Below are positions 31,250 through 43,733 of a stretch of DNA of 64,000 nt, in pieces. Both the position numbers and the translations under genes were made by a program. This stretch comes from Paralithodes platypus (taxonomy: Eukaryota > Arthropoda > Malacostraca > Decapoda > Lithodidae), in the NCBI GenBank assembly GCA_032716605.1, contig CM064495.1, positions 24,955,760 through 25,019,759 of the forward strand. The letters run 5' to 3'. The notes beneath the pieces were generated by a model. It was not told the origin of the DNA and did not search any database. It worked only from the letters and a program-made list of their open reading frames with translations. Within the stretch, counting starts at the first letter, position 1. Every line of letters begins with the position of its first letter.

Positions 31250-33310
31250 AGAAACTGACTGGAGCTTTCTGACTAACAATAACGACATAAATACATCTTG
31301 GGAGTGTTTCACAACCACTTACCTTAAGGCAGTGCAAGACTGCATACCATCGAAAATACGGCGTCCAGGTCATAATGATAAGCCCAAATGGTGGAATAAA
31401 GATATTTCAGACTGTCTGCTTGCTAAAAAATTTGCTAATGATAGATTAAAATCCTCACAAAATGACGAAGAACGGGTGAAATTCGTAGAGCTACGACGCA
31501 AAGCCAAAAAGTTAATTAAGCAAAGTAAAAAGACCCTGGAGTTACATGTTGCGAATCAAAGTAAAACAAACCCGAAAGAATTCTATAGTTATATCAGAAA
31601 GAAAAAAGTAGTTACTTCAACTGTTGGACCGTTAGTCGATGAAAATGGAGAATACACCAAAGACGAAGTACAAATGAGTAATGCCCTCAATACCTTCTTT
31701 GCATCAGTTTTTACAACCGAAGACCTCAGTGATATCCCTACACCATCGCCGATTCAGATTGATAATTCAGATGTTCTAAGCAATATCACCGTTACAGAGA
31801 GAGAAGTATTGAATTGTTTAGATAAACTCAAGGTAAATAAAACGCCTGGACCTGATACAATCTCGCCTAGAGTTCTAAAGGAAGCTAAGGATGAGCTCTC
31901 CAAACCACTGACATTGCTATCAATGAATCCTTGCAGTCGGGGACTATGCCTGATCAGTGGAAGCTAGCCAACGTAACACCGATATTAAAAAAAGGCAGCA
32001 AATCCCTACCCAGTAACTATCGTCCAATTTGCTTAACCTCAATTGTATGTAAAATGCTAGAAACGGTCATAAGAGACAGACTCGTAAATCACTTAGAGGC
32101 AAATAACTTACTTAAAGATACTCAACACGGCTTTCGTAAAAAACGTTCCTGTTCAACAAACCTCTTAGACTTCTTCCACGATATCCTCAACCTCTACGAT
32201 GAGAGTAAAGCTGTAGATATTATATACCTTGATTTTCAAAAGGCCTTTGACAAAGTTCCCCACAAACGTTTACTGCTAAAACTAAAAGCGCATGGAATAC
32301 AAGACGGTGTGTTGAAATGGATAGAAAATTGGCTCAGCGACAGAAAGCAAAGAGTAGTCATAAACGGTAAGGCATCTAAATGGACCAATGTAAGTAGCGG
32401 GGTACCCCAGGGATCGGTACTAGGACCAATTCTCTTTCTAATTTTACATCAACAACATAGATGAGGGTCTCACCTGTACAATCTCAAAATTTGCTGACGA
32501 TACAAAAATTGCAAATAGCGTACTCTCAAAAGAACAAGTTGACGATATGCAACGCAATCTAGATAAATTGTCATGTTGGGCCCAAATTTGGCAAATGAGT
32601 TTCAATGCGGATAAATGTAAAGTACTACATATCGGATACCTAAATGAGAAAGCAAACTATTCGATGAATGGCGCTCAGCTTAAGAATGTAAACAGAGAAA
32701 CCGATCTGGGAGTAACAATATCGAGTAACCTAAAACCGAGTAAACAATATTCAGAATTGTTAAGAAGGCAAACAAAATAATTGGCTTTATAGGCAGGTCA
32801 TTTGAGCATAAATCCAAAGAAGTTATCCTAACCCTTTACAATTCCTTAGTCCGCCCTCTTCTGGAATACTGCGTTCAATCCTGGTGCCCTTATTACCAAA
32901 AAGATATAAACAAGCTAGAACGAGTTCAACGTAGAGTTACCAAAATGATACCCAGCCTAAAGAACAAACCATACGAAGAGCGTCTTAGAGAATTAAATAT
33001 ATTTCCTTTAACCCAGCGCAGATTAAGAGGTGACTTAATTCAAGTGTTCAAAATCATTAAAGGCATCGACAATATGAACTGTAGTAAGTACTTCACTATC
33101 GACCAATCTAATTACACACGGGGAAAACGGTTGCAAAATTATTGGTAAATCTTTTAACTCACACGAATCTAAGAATTTCTTCTTCAATCGAGTTTGTCAA
33201 CTTGTGGAATGGGCTTCCCCGAGACGTTATAGACTGCAGCACCGTTGATTCATTTAAACTCCGCTTAGACAAATATCTCGCATCAAACCCGCGACTGACT
33301 ACGTTTGTAA
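31250..33310 (+). pseudogene. CR1 LINE (CR1-C), 5'-truncated
   Basis: It begins in the EN-RT linker (TYLKAVQDCIPSKIRRPGHN near 31318; DKPKWWNKDISDCLLAKKFA). RT motifs: VTPILKKGSKSLPSNYRPIC near 31975, IIYLDFQKAFDKVPHKRLLL near 32219, [16 protein letters not shown] near 32396 and KFADDTKIANSV near 32489. The C-terminus (LVRPLLEYCVQSWCPYYQKD) runs to about 33300. Frame changes occur near 31960, 32450, 32780 and 33140. No TTCTTATG tail is seen; Jockey-type sequence starts at about 33318. Confidence 0.85.
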
Positions 33311-34741
33311 ATAGTCCTAAAAAAGGTGCCTCTTCAGATCCATCAAACTACAGACCAATAGCTATAACTTCCACTCTTGGTAAAGTCTTTGAAATTATAT
33401 TAAATAATCACATAATTAAGCATCTTGAGAATAATAAATTAATCAGTGATAGGCAATATGGTTTTAGACGATGTCGATCAACTGCAGACATGCTTTGCCT
33501 TCTTACGCATCAAATCAACCAAGCTACAGACCAACATGGTGAAACACATAAAATAGCACTGGATATATCAAAGGCATTTGATAGAGTCTGGCATCAATCC
33601 TTATTGTCGAAGATGTCACACTACGGCCTTGCATCATTAGTTCCACTAATTTCTTCTTATCTCATAAACAGAAAAATATGTGTAATGGTAGATGGCTTTA
33701 TTCTCAATTTCACTCAATAAATGCTGGTGTTCCCCAGGGATCAGTTTTGGCCCCAATTCTGTTCCTCATTCATATCAATGATCTCATATCTACCACTCAT
33801 AATCCAATACATTCCTACGCAGATGACTCAACACTCCACAGTTCCTTCACATTTACCAATTCTTTTACCCAACCCGATCTTATAAATTCAAAAATAAACA
33901 CTGCAATTTCTCTGAACCAGGACCTTTCTAGAATTGATGGATGGGGGACAAAAGAATCTAGTTTCCTTTAATGCACAGAAAACCAAGTACATTCAATTTT
34001 CTAACCGACAGAACCTTACTAACTTCCATATTTTGGTTAATGATGTAAATATTCCCACTTCCCCTAGTATTGACATTCTCGGTGTAACATTAACTACTAA
34101 CTTGAGCTGGACACATTATGTTAGAAGCATTGCTAAGAATGCCTCTAAAAAACTGGGACTCCTGTACAGAGTTCGAGAATTCTTCACTGACGAGCAGTTG
34201 GCCGTGATATATAAAAGTCATGTGCGTTCTCAGATGGATTACTGTTCCTCTGTGGGGTGGAAGTGGAGTGGTTGCATTGAGGCAGTTGGACAAAATTCAA
34301 AATAAAGCTATTAGATTAATCAATAACCCTTCAATCACACAGGACCTTCCTACATTATCCATACGAAGAAACGTTGCATCCCTTGCATTATTCTACAGAT
34401 ATTTTCACAGCAATTGTTCCGAGGAACTTGCTTCAATTGTGCCGCCTCTCCACATCTTTCCCCGTAGAACTAGGGCAGCTGAGAGCGCCCATGAATTTAC
34501 ACTTTCTGCTCCACAATGCAGAACTTCTTCTTATCAGAATTCATTTATCCCCAGAGCTACTACTCTTTGGAATTCACTTCCTCGAATTGCTTTCCACAAA
34601 CTTACAATCTACAAATGTTTAAATCCAGTTGTTACAAACATTTTATGAATGGAGGATGCCTTTAGGCACATGGGACCTTTTTGTTTTATCTGTGTTTTTC
34701 CTTCCTCCGTTCATTGTCTTTAAAAAAAAAAAAAAAATTAA
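33311..34741 (+). pseudogene. Jockey-like LINE 2, 5'-truncated
   Basis: It starts inside RT (KKGASSDPSNYRPIAITSTL) and continues with IALDISKAFDRVWHQSLLSK near 33552, [14 protein letters not shown] near 33722 and SYADDSTLH near 33815. The C-terminal region (SIRRNVASLALFYRYFHSNC near 34362; FIPRATTLWNSLPRIA) leads to a poly(A) tract at 34722-34737. Frame changes fall near 33718, 33950 and 34290. Its C-terminal style matches the Jockey at 8.1-10.7 kb. Confidence 0.83.
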
Positions 34742-34960
34742 TAACTTTATTTTATCCCCCCCTCAGTTACTAACCCATCTGTCCTCTACTAACTTCCTAA
34801 TCCTGCCACGGACATTAGTTCCAGGGCAGTAGTTCCCTTTCCAATGTTCCCTTACCCACTCTAAACCACTGTTTAGACACTTGATCCTCAGTGTTTTGGA
34901 GGAAAAGCAGCCTAGAAGGGTCACTAGACTGTTGTTGCTTGATTTCCTTTGTACTCCCAT
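34742..34960. other. Unassigned sequence between LINEs
   Basis: No recognised motif. It adjoins the point where RTE-1 copy b loses similarity to its relatives. It could be flanking DNA or a diverged LINE tail. Confidence 0.4.
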
Positions 34961-36535
34961 ACCCCATCCAACTATGTTTGCTGGCACTTCATTCCTTACA
35001 TTTAGCAACTCGTTGAAGTACTCCCTTCATCTTCGACTCTCTCTTGCTTCTCGACTAGCATTCTCCCATTCTTATCTTTCACACCCTTACTGTTTATCTT
35101 GCTACCTTCCCTAACTTTCTTGACTTCTTTCCAGAACAGTTTCTTACACTCCCTCCATTTTACACTCAGATTCCTTCCAAATTCCTCATCTACTCTTCTC
35201 TTACTTTCCTTCACTACTCTCTTCACCACTTTCTTTCTCTCCACGTACAGTACCTCACTCATTTCTGACTCTCCAAATCTTCATTCCCTCTACTCTCTAT
35301 ACGCTTTCTTCTTGTCCTCCACAGCTATTTTTACCTCTTCTATCCACCATGCTGTACCTTTCACTCCCCTCCCTCTTCTCCTTACTCCACACACCTCCTC
35401 ACATGCTGCACAGATCTCTTCCTTAAACACCTTGCTCATCTTCCTCCATATCCTCCAGGTCGAACCCACCTAGTCATCTTTCTACTGCTCTCCTGTACTC
35501 CTCCCTGATTTCCTCCTCCTGCAACCTCTCCACCCTCCTCTCGCCTCCCTCCAGCTCTCCTCACCAACTTCTTTTGTATCCTAATTTTAGCTACTACTAC
35601 ATAATGGTCAGACAGACCCCCTCCAATACCCCTATACACCTTAGCTTCCAGCACATATGTCTTCATTCGTTCATCCACACATTTATAATCAATCAGTGCC
35701 TTTCATTCCACCATATCCTTATCCTTCATCGTCCACACCACTTTCCATGCGTACCTGTGTATCATTCTGTGTCGGAAGAAGGTGTTGGCTATCCACAGCC
35801 TCCTCCCCACACATACGTCCACAAGTGCAATACCATTGCCATTCACCTCTGACGGTACCCCATCACTCTACCAACTTTCCTATCACCCACCTTCCCATTC
35901 ATATCCCCAATCAGAAATGTTCTTTCGTTCTTGCCAAACTTATCCAGGCACGCCTCCACATTCACCCAGAACTCCTCTTTCTCTCTTACTTTTTTCATCC
36001 TCTGTCGGTGCATACACACACACAATCACCCACATTTGTATTCCTACTTTCATTCTCACCCACACAATCCTTGAACCCACAGACCCATAGTCTCTTACGC
36101 GCTCCTTCCATTTGTTACTTACAAACAAACACGCACCTTCTCTCGCTGTTCCCTCACTCGCTCCAGCACACACACCCATTCCACACTCCCACTCTCTCAC
36201 ATCTGTACCCCTCCATTTGGTCTCCGTCATTCCACTTATATCCAGCCTGGCATTCACTAACACTTCCAAGACTTCTCTCTCTTTTGTGTCATCATTCACG
36301 CCTCTCACATTCCACGTTCCTATTCTAAGATTGTCCATAGTCGGTCGGGGTTCATCAACACAGGGTCCGTCCGCATCCGAATGATCCGAGGCTGATCGTT
36401 CGTTTTTCGTTGCTACCTATTTTTCACGGGTGGGTTTCGCAAGCCCACCGACCCAACCTCTTTAGTCGCCTCTTACGACATGCAGAAGGCACGTGGGGCA
36501 TATTTTAATCCCTTACCCCTTAACCATCACTATTG
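34961..36535 (-). pseudogene. RTE-1 LINE, copy b, 3'-truncated
   Basis: On the minus strand the 5' module (about 36535-36380) precedes the endonuclease: LRIGTWNVRGVNDDTKEREV, GMTETKWRGTDVREWECG, VWVRMKVGIQMWVIVCVYAP and, further on, LIGDMNGKVGDR (intact DxN). The linker (RVVKESKRRVDEEFGRNLSV) follows, and similarity ends at about 34961 before the RT core. Loss of the 3' end is unusual for an RTE and suggests deletion or rearrangement rather than normal 5' truncation. Confidence 0.83.
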
Positions 36536-36539
36536 AAAA

Positions 36540-38240
36540 AATTGCCCTTAAAACGTTCTATAACAAGATTCGTGCAGTTGTCAAACGCAGTATCCTTGAC
36601 AGCAAGATACTTTCATGGCGATCATATATTTCGTCCTTCACTTTCCGCACCCTTCTCTCAACTTTATGGAAAAAGTTTTTGTAGTATCAACGGACGCACT
36701 GTACGGCCTCCACTCTCTCCACTCAAAGACCCTGCCTCGGACTCGCTTATACATGACCCCCTTGACATCGCTGCCATCCATGCCAAACATTTCTGTCACG
36801 TCAGCTCAAACCAGTTATTGCCTCGACAATTTCTTCGTTATAAATGTATGGAGGAATCTCGCTCGCTATCTTTTCATAGCGGGGACACACATGAATATAA
36901 CACCCCTTTTTCATTTCCGGAATACCGACACGCGCTCGACCTGTGTACAGACACTACTCCTGGCCCGGATGGATTCTCGTACGCTCTCATCCGTCACCTC
37001 CATCCACGTGCGCTACAACATCTTTTATAACTGTACAATACAATTCTGGACAAGTAACTATTTCCACCGTCTTGGCGACATGCTTCCACTATACCCGTAC
37101 CGAAGCCTGGCAAAGATCATAGTCTTCCCACAAATTACAGACCAATTATGCTTACCTCTGGCCTCTGCAAATTAATGGAACAAATTATCAATCCTCGACT
37201 TTTACATTACGCTGAGTACTATCCTCATATCAGAATGGCTCCCTCCCTGGCCATTCTACATTGCACTCACTTATTCGCCTTGAACACCAAATACGTGATG
37301 GGTTCTCCAAGAATCAACCCACAGTGGCAATATTTTTTGACATTGCTAAGGCATATGACACAACATGGAGACACAGGATTTTTAAAAATTTACACGATTC
37401 TGGCATGCGGGGTCCTCTTCCTTGCTTTTTACAAAATTTTCTCTCTAACCGTACATTCCAGGTCAAAAATAATGGTCTATCGGACATTATGTCACAAATT
37501 AATGGAATACCACAAGGATGTGCCCGTAACAGCTTACTCTTTATTATGGCGATCAATAGTGTCATACGCTGCCTCCCACCTGACATATCGTATAGTTTGT
37601 ATGTGGACGACTTCGCAATATTATACTTCTCCCAGTCTGACTCACATACAACGGCGTCTTAACATTGCTCTAAAATCCATCCACTCTTGGGCATCCACTG
37701 CTGGTTTTCAATTTTCTGCTGAAAAGACTAACGCCGTTGTATTCTATAAAAATGTTCGACATTTACGTAAACAGTCCATTACTCTCACCATGGGAAATTA
37801 TAATATTCAGATCCTTCCACATACCAGGTTCCTTGGTATAATCTTTGATATTCACCTCAATTGGAAGATTCACATCGCCTGCTTAAAGGCACGTTGCCTC
37901 CAGAGAATGAATGTTCTGAAAACAGTTGCACGAGTCCATTGGGGCGTAGATCGCACTACGCTTTTACTGTTCTACAGAGCTACCATCCTCTCAGCCCTAT
38001 ATTATGGTAGCCCTGTCTATGGCACGGCCTCTGCTTCCACATAGGAACCCTCGACAGCGTACACCATTTGGGCATCCGCATTAGCTCGGGGGCATTCCGT
38101 TCCTCTCGTATCTACAATATCCTATGTGAGGCTGGGACCTTACCTCTAGCCTACCACCGTCGATTAGTCCTCGTGCGTATGGCTGTTCGCCTCCGTCATG
38201 AACCAACTCTACTAGAACTATTCCATTCCACAGATAACTA
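36540..38240 (+). pseudogene. I-like LINE reverse transcriptase, frameshifted
   Basis: Fragments in all plus frames: TTPGPDGFSYALIRHLHPRA near 36954, NYRPIMLTSGLCKLMEQII near 37138, ALDTKYVMG-type text in shadow frames, VAIFFDIAKAYDTTWRHRIF near 37324, NGIPQGCARNSLLFIMAINS near 37501 and YSLYVDDFAILYFSQ near 37591 (YVDD box intact). The thumb/C-terminal part (GFQFSAEKTNAVVFYKN near 37710; HTRFLGIIFDIHLNWKIHI) follows. Each motif is well preserved, but frame changes near 37030, 37170 and 37660 disable it. Confidence 0.82.
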
Positions 38241-38369
38241 ACGTTCAACCATTCTGGTGCCATTGCCAATATTGTCTCGCCAATTGCTCTTAACTTACAA
38301 TATCACCGTTCCTCCCATAACTCCCCCTCCTAGTCACATCACTCCATGACCCTAGAACACCCTACAGTT

Positions 38370-39421
38370 TGCTTTCACTTAGCGGATCAACTTGATGCCC
38401 AAGCCCCACCTCAATGTCGACATCTCGCTTTACAACATCTTGATGGTCATATCCCGGCTGATTTAATTTACAAACCGATGGCTCGAAAAATGCGGATGCC
38501 GTGGGTTGCACTGCAGTCTCAGACCATGGCTTGTTTCAAAGTGCCTTACACCATCACTCCACGTTTTTCACTGCTGAATTATGGGCTATTCAAGGTGCTT
38601 TAACCCTCCAGCCTCGGCTATGTATTCTATAAATATTCCCCGATACCCGGGGGATTTGGCCGAAAAAACATCTCGCTTAGGCTACCGTATCTTTGTTATT
38701 TTGGCTGCTTCTGCATTCTCGCACATCTCCAAGCGTAGATGTGTTTCGTACCTGTAGAATGGCGTTGAGTAGAGCTCTCTAAGTCAACTGATTCAGTTGT
38801 GATGACAATTTCCGTGGAGAGAACTTTGTGGTGATGTCAGCCATATTAGCCATTTTTCACTACTAAAATGTCAACATACAGCCACACAAGAACAAACTAC
38901 GCCTCTCCTTCTTGTGTTCAGAGGTGTGCGGCGTCGGTCCAACCGGCTGTGTTTATATGCGTCGGACGGACGCCTTTCAAAACAAGCTGACAGGCTTTCA
39001 AGCTGCCGGAGCCTCAGAGCCCTTCCGGGGTCCTAGGGCCGCATTTGTATGGTTGCCTCAGAGCCCAACCGGGTCTGGTGGGTTAAACACCATCTCCTCA
39101 TTGTCGAGGAACTCTCCTCGGGTCGTTATCTGTTTTGAATCAAAGAGTGCGCTACAAGCCTTATGTGTATTTGCCCCCAAGGACCCATTGGTCAAGACTA
39201 TCATCCATACAATACACAAATTAAAGTGCGCTAATCGCTCCATGACGCTGTGCTGGATCCCCGCGCATGTAGGAATTCCCGGGAATGAACGTGCCGACTT
39301 CCTCGCTAAGCAGGCATGTCATGGTACATCCTCTTCTACTTTGCTGCGTTCGGACGATATGCTCCCTGTCCTCCGTCGCCATGTGTATGATGCATGGTGA
39401 GTTGAGTGGCGAGCGCAACCA
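38370..39421 (+). pseudogene. I-like LINE RNase H domain, split by a MITE
   Basis: RNase H removes the RNA strand of the RNA-DNA hybrid. TDGSKNADAVGCTAVSDHGL near 38476 carries the first Asp, and TAELWAIQGAL near 38570 the Glu. After the MITE, VVICFESKSALQAL near 39123 has Glu where the family usually has Asp, and LCWIPAHVGIPGNERADFLA near 39250 keeps the His and final Asp. The frame differs between 38346-38470 and the catalytic start. Confidence 0.78.
38604..39082 (-). mobile_element. TTAA-flanked MITE, about 480 bp, in the I-LINE
   Basis: TTAA flanks at 38600-38603 and 39083-39086. Its ends, CCCTCCAGCC and (inverted) CCCACCAGAC, are short and CCC-initial, as in piggyBac-type elements. It is the reverse-orientation sibling of 43254-43733. 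Excising it with one TTAA restores GALNTISSLSRNSPR in the RNase H domain. Confidence 0.88.
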
Positions 39422-39485
39422 TTAACCCGGGAACTGCGGGAAGACTCTTAAGAGTTCCCCCAGCGGACTGCGGGAAGACTCTTAA

Positions 39486-42400
39486 CCCGTACAGCCCCGG
39501 CCCGGTTTTATTATTTTTGTGCACCAGAACCCGGGCAATTTTCAATTTTTTTTTTTTTTTATAAATATATCAGAATGTGTTAGAAAATAATGATAGACAT
39601 GAAGAAATGTGAAAAAAGTACTTACCTAGGCCATTTGGGGGTCCTGGGAGGTAGTGGGGGTCCCCAGCCTCAGAGGAGCCTTAGCGCCATTTCAAATCTC
39701 CCGCGCCAGCAGCCAGTTGCCAGCCGCCAGGCAGCATGACTTATTTCGCACCTCTCGGACATAAAGTGCGCTTCAGAGTTCATAGAATGTCTTTGTATAT
39801 CACATAATGTAAATATAACTGAAGTTGTAGTGTGATAAGTGTCTTCATTCAAGTATTACAAGTGCGCACGAGTGTTAGCGTCCCCGTTGCCATGGTGATG
39901 GCGGCCATCTTGGGCGGCCATCTTTGCTCAGGACAATAACAAAACGCACGTACGAACACACGGCCATACAGCGGAGCGAGTGACCCACATTCCACAGCAC
40001 CCTCCCTCTTTCTTTCTCTGTCTGGCTGTCACTTTCACTCAAGGTCACTCTGTCTCTCCTTTTCATTGAATTATTTGTACTTGTTCATTGTTTTACCTAA
40101 GATTATGAGGTGTATATACATTGTTTTACGCACTTATTGTCTCTTATTCTTATAATTATTTGCACACAGTTTTATAAGTTTAGAATTTACTTAGTGTTTT
40201 ATATTGTTCGGTACTTTGCACTTGTAAATTATATATATATACACACTGTTTTATATTCACTTTTTGCGTCTTTTATATACACTGTTAGTATTACATTATA
40301 GCGTCTTTTATCGCAGTCTTTGAACACTTTGAACACTTAGAAGTGCTCGAGGGTGTGATACTCCCTGAAGCAGGTGGGAAAACACAGTCCCACATCACAT
40401 TCTTCACACATCGTCCGGGTGTCTTGCCGTTTTGGTGTGCGTCTGCCTGTGTTGCGACACACATGACACCGTCTGCGTGGGTTGGGTTTTACTTCGTTGG
40501 GCGGGACAAAATCGCAAAAGTGGCGTTGTGTCAGTCTGGCGGGGCCTTCTGGTGCTTGAAAACGAGCTGCGGGACGTTGCTGGCGGCGTGGACCCTCCCT
40601 GAAGAAGAAACAGAAGCTCCCGTGCAAGTTCGATGCAGTACGACTCCATCGTCTCAACTTCACCTGTTATTTCATGATATTGGATGTGGCAGTTGTAGAG
40701 GGTGAGGTCGAGTAGGTGGAAAAATAGTTTTTATACCACCTCATCGTCTTCCTGGCACACTCGACCGGCGATATGACAGAGTCTGACTTGTCAACCAGCC
40801 GCATGTTGATGTTGTAGTCAATGATTGCAACAGGTTTTTTGACCGCCTCACCTGTGGCTCTATCACGGCGTTTGGTGTCCTCTAAGCGGGGCAGGTGGAT
40901 ACTGGTGAGGATATTGACGTCACGATTGTCCATCCACGAGAGCATCAAGATATTATTTGCCTGGAGGTGGATGATGGAGCCCTTCTCCCACCTTTCGGGT
41001 AGCTCTGGCATGTATACACGATTCCTCCTGACGGTGCCACAGACGCCAGTGTTTCTGCTATACAGGAATTTGGCAAGGGAAGGGCTGGTGTACCAGTTGT
41101 CGAGGTACAAGATGTGTCCCCTGTCCAAATATCCCTCCAACATGGTGATGACAACGGCCCCAGATATCCCATATGTCCTCTCCTCCACCAGTTCAGTGAC
41201 CTTGCCCATGTAAAGGATGATGTCCTGGATGTAACCGGTCTTGCAATCGCACATCACGAAAAGTTTCAGGCCATAACGGTGACGCTTGCTGGGGATGTAC
41301 TGTCGGATGCTAATATTCCCCTCCATAGCACCAGACTCTCATCAATGATTAGTTTTTGGTAAGGTTTGAAGGAGGCTGCAAACTTTGTTTTGAGGTATTC
41401 AAATATAGGTCTTATCCTCTCCATCGGGTCTTTGGTATTCCTGGGGCGTTCCTGGTTCCTGGTGTGGCTTGCCAGGCTATCAATAAAGTGCAGGTTTCCC
41501 ATGATTGCCGTGAATCTATTCCTGCTCATGACTTTCCCAAAGAAGGGGGTTGCGATGAGGGGATCACATGACCAGTACTTCCTGAGAGACGTCTTCTTGG
41601 TGACCCCCATCAGGATGACCAGTGCCAGGAATGCGTAGAACTCATCGGAAGACAAATCCACCCATGAGAGACGTGCCGAGTTCCTCTTCTGCTCCTTCCC
41701 TGCCATAAAATAATAGTTGTACCAGTTCGTCTGGTCAACAATCAAGCCGACAAGGTTGGCAGTGAAGAACTGCAGAAAAACACCCAGTCTTGTGGTGTCA
41801 GGTCCACGATTGGGCATGGTAGGGCCGGCCTCAGCTGCCCCCAAAAGTGGTATTGTCCTGGTAGATAGTTTTCCCCATCCACCCAATCCCACCTATCAGC
41901 GCCTTCGTCGTCGCTAGATGGGGCATCGGGCTCATCAGGGTCATCGTCAGGGGCACCGGGGCGGGTTGGGCGGGTGCGGGTGGAGCGTGGGCGGCGTGGG
42001 CGAGAGGTGGACCTGGGTCTGGAGCTAGACCTCGAACTTGATCGAGAGCTAGATCTAGAGCTCGATTCGTTGCTGGGGCGTCTTATTTGTTTGACCTTCT
42101 GCATTCGGCCGCGGGTGGCACGCCCGCGAGATATGACACGCCCACGTCGTTTGCTTGCAGGGCGTTGGGGCAGATCGGGGCGTTGTGGAGAGGCTGGTGA
42201 TAATGCAGTGGCGCAGGAGGGGCCTGGTTCAGGTGAGGGAGACATTCGTGGGGGGGTGTACGGGATGGAGCCTGAAGGTGATAGTGGGGGGGAAGAATGG
42301 CGAGGCGGAGAGTCTGGTAGTAGTGGTGGTGGTGGTTGATTGTGGTGGTGACTCATCCCCCCCCTCGTGCTCTGGGTCAGGAGGGAAGAGGGAGCGTTTT

Positions 42401-43218
42401 GGGTCACGTGACCGCCTTTGTCTCGCACCACGTTGTCCCATTTCTCCATCACCAGGTTGTTCGTCACTAGGTTTTGTGACGACCATAGAACCTCCCCGGG
42501 GTATTTTTCTTGAGTGGGGAGATCATGCGAAGTGGGGGAGAAGGCAGGCGGGGTTGTGGGGTACCTCCTCTTCACTCCCAGACTCGCCCCTTCTTCTCTT
42601 CAATCCCTTTCGTTCTTCCCCAGTACACGCACGTAATTTTGAGGGTCAGCAGGTTCATCTGCAACAACAACCTCTTCCCCACTTTCTGAGGATTCAGTGG
42701 GGTCTTGGGGAAGTGGGCGGCGGGGAGGTGCACTTGCCCCTTGCTGTCTTTGTGACGGCCTACGCCGCCTGACAGGAATCTGAGCAAGCTCTTCCTCTAG
42801 CTCTCTTATTTCTGCTTGGGAGGGGGCATACTCGTCTCCAGACTCGTCCAATGCCGAGTCAGTGTCACTATCAGGGCTGTCAGTGTCGTACAGTATATCC
42901 ATGACCTCCTCTGTACTGCAGGGGCGGGTAAGGCGGGCACTATAACGACGAGACATGGTGTTTCACTCGAGAGGGTGCGCGGTAAACTGACCATGAGGTG
43001 TGAGAATGCGGGTGCCCTCTCCCGTCCCCGCGCGCGCACGCGTTTGGACAAAACGTTTTGGAAGTAGTCCGCCGGATCCCAAAGTAGTTCCCATATAAAT
43101 CTAGAGCCATTCTGAGACTTACGACTGGAGCTATAAGGGTGACGCGTTAGGCGCGTCTCTGGGGCTGTGCGTTACATACATAGCCGACGCGTCAGACGCG
43201 TCGCTGGGGCTCCACGGG
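39486..43218 (-). mobile_element. piggyBac transposon, nearly complete
   Basis: TTAA occurs at 39482-39485 and 43219-43222. The termini CCCGTACAGCCCCGGC and (inverted) CCCGTGGAGCCCCAGC are matching piggyBac-type TIRs. The 3.7-kb interior encodes a transposase on the minus strand with a long non-coding 3' side (39486-40336) and about 260 bp upstream of its start. Near the right end GACGCGT is repeated (43140-43205). Confidence 0.92.
40337..42956 (-). pseudogene. piggyBac transposase with RS-rich N-terminal region, frameshifted
   Basis: PiggyBac transposases excise and insert precisely at TTAA using three Asp residues. The N-terminus starts MSRRYSARLTRPCSTEEVMD (ATG at 42956) and is acidic. 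An SR-repeat stretch (SSSRSSSRSSSRSSSRPR) follows near 42050. The catalytic core has LIIDESLVLWRG (first Asp), HILYLDNWYTSPSLA (second) and LSWMDNRDVNIL (third). The C-terminal RING-like finger is RRRCHVCRNTGRRTPK...CEECDVGLC. Frame breaks lie near 42590, 41840, 41310 (loss of one G after LWRG) and 40720. All catalytic residues and domains are present, so inactivation is recent, or some breaks are sequence errors. Confidence 0.9.
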
Positions 43219-43253
43219 TTAAGAGTCAGAAGAAAAAAAAAAAATCAACTTTA

Positions 43254-43733
43254 ACCCTCTCACCACGGAAGGGCTCTTGAACGCCCATAAAAAAGCATAT
43301 AACAGGTACCCGGAAGGCTCTTGAACGCCCAGTGGTTGAAAGCCTGTGAGTTTCGTATGCGAGGCGTCGGTCCGACGCATGTAAACAACAGCCGGCTGGA
43401 CCGACGCCCCGCATCTCCGGCCACAAGAAGGAGAGCGTCGCTTGTTCGTGTGTGCCTGTATGTTGTTGTTAAGTATCGAAAAGTAGTGTAAAGTGGCTGT
43501 TTTGGCCATAAAGTTATCTCCAATGAAATGATCATCACAACTCAACCAGTTGACTTAGAGAGCTCTACTTAATGCCATTCTACAGGTAAATAACACAGCT
43601 ACGCTTGGGGATGCGCGGGAATGCGGGAAGCAGTCAGATTAACAAATATACGGTAGCCTAGCCTAGACGTTTTTCGGCCAAAACACCCGGGTTTCGGGGA
43701 ATATATATATAATACATAGCCGGGGCTGGAGGG
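43254..43733 (+). mobile_element. TTAA-flanked MITE, 480 bp
   Basis: TTAA at 43250-43253 and 43734-43737; ends CCCTCTCACC and GGGCTGGAGGG. The internal TTAA at 43469-43472 marks the start of the half-size copy at 30985-31245. The reverse-orientation sibling is 38604-39082. It was inserted in the composite TTAA element next to piggyBac. Confidence 0.88.
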
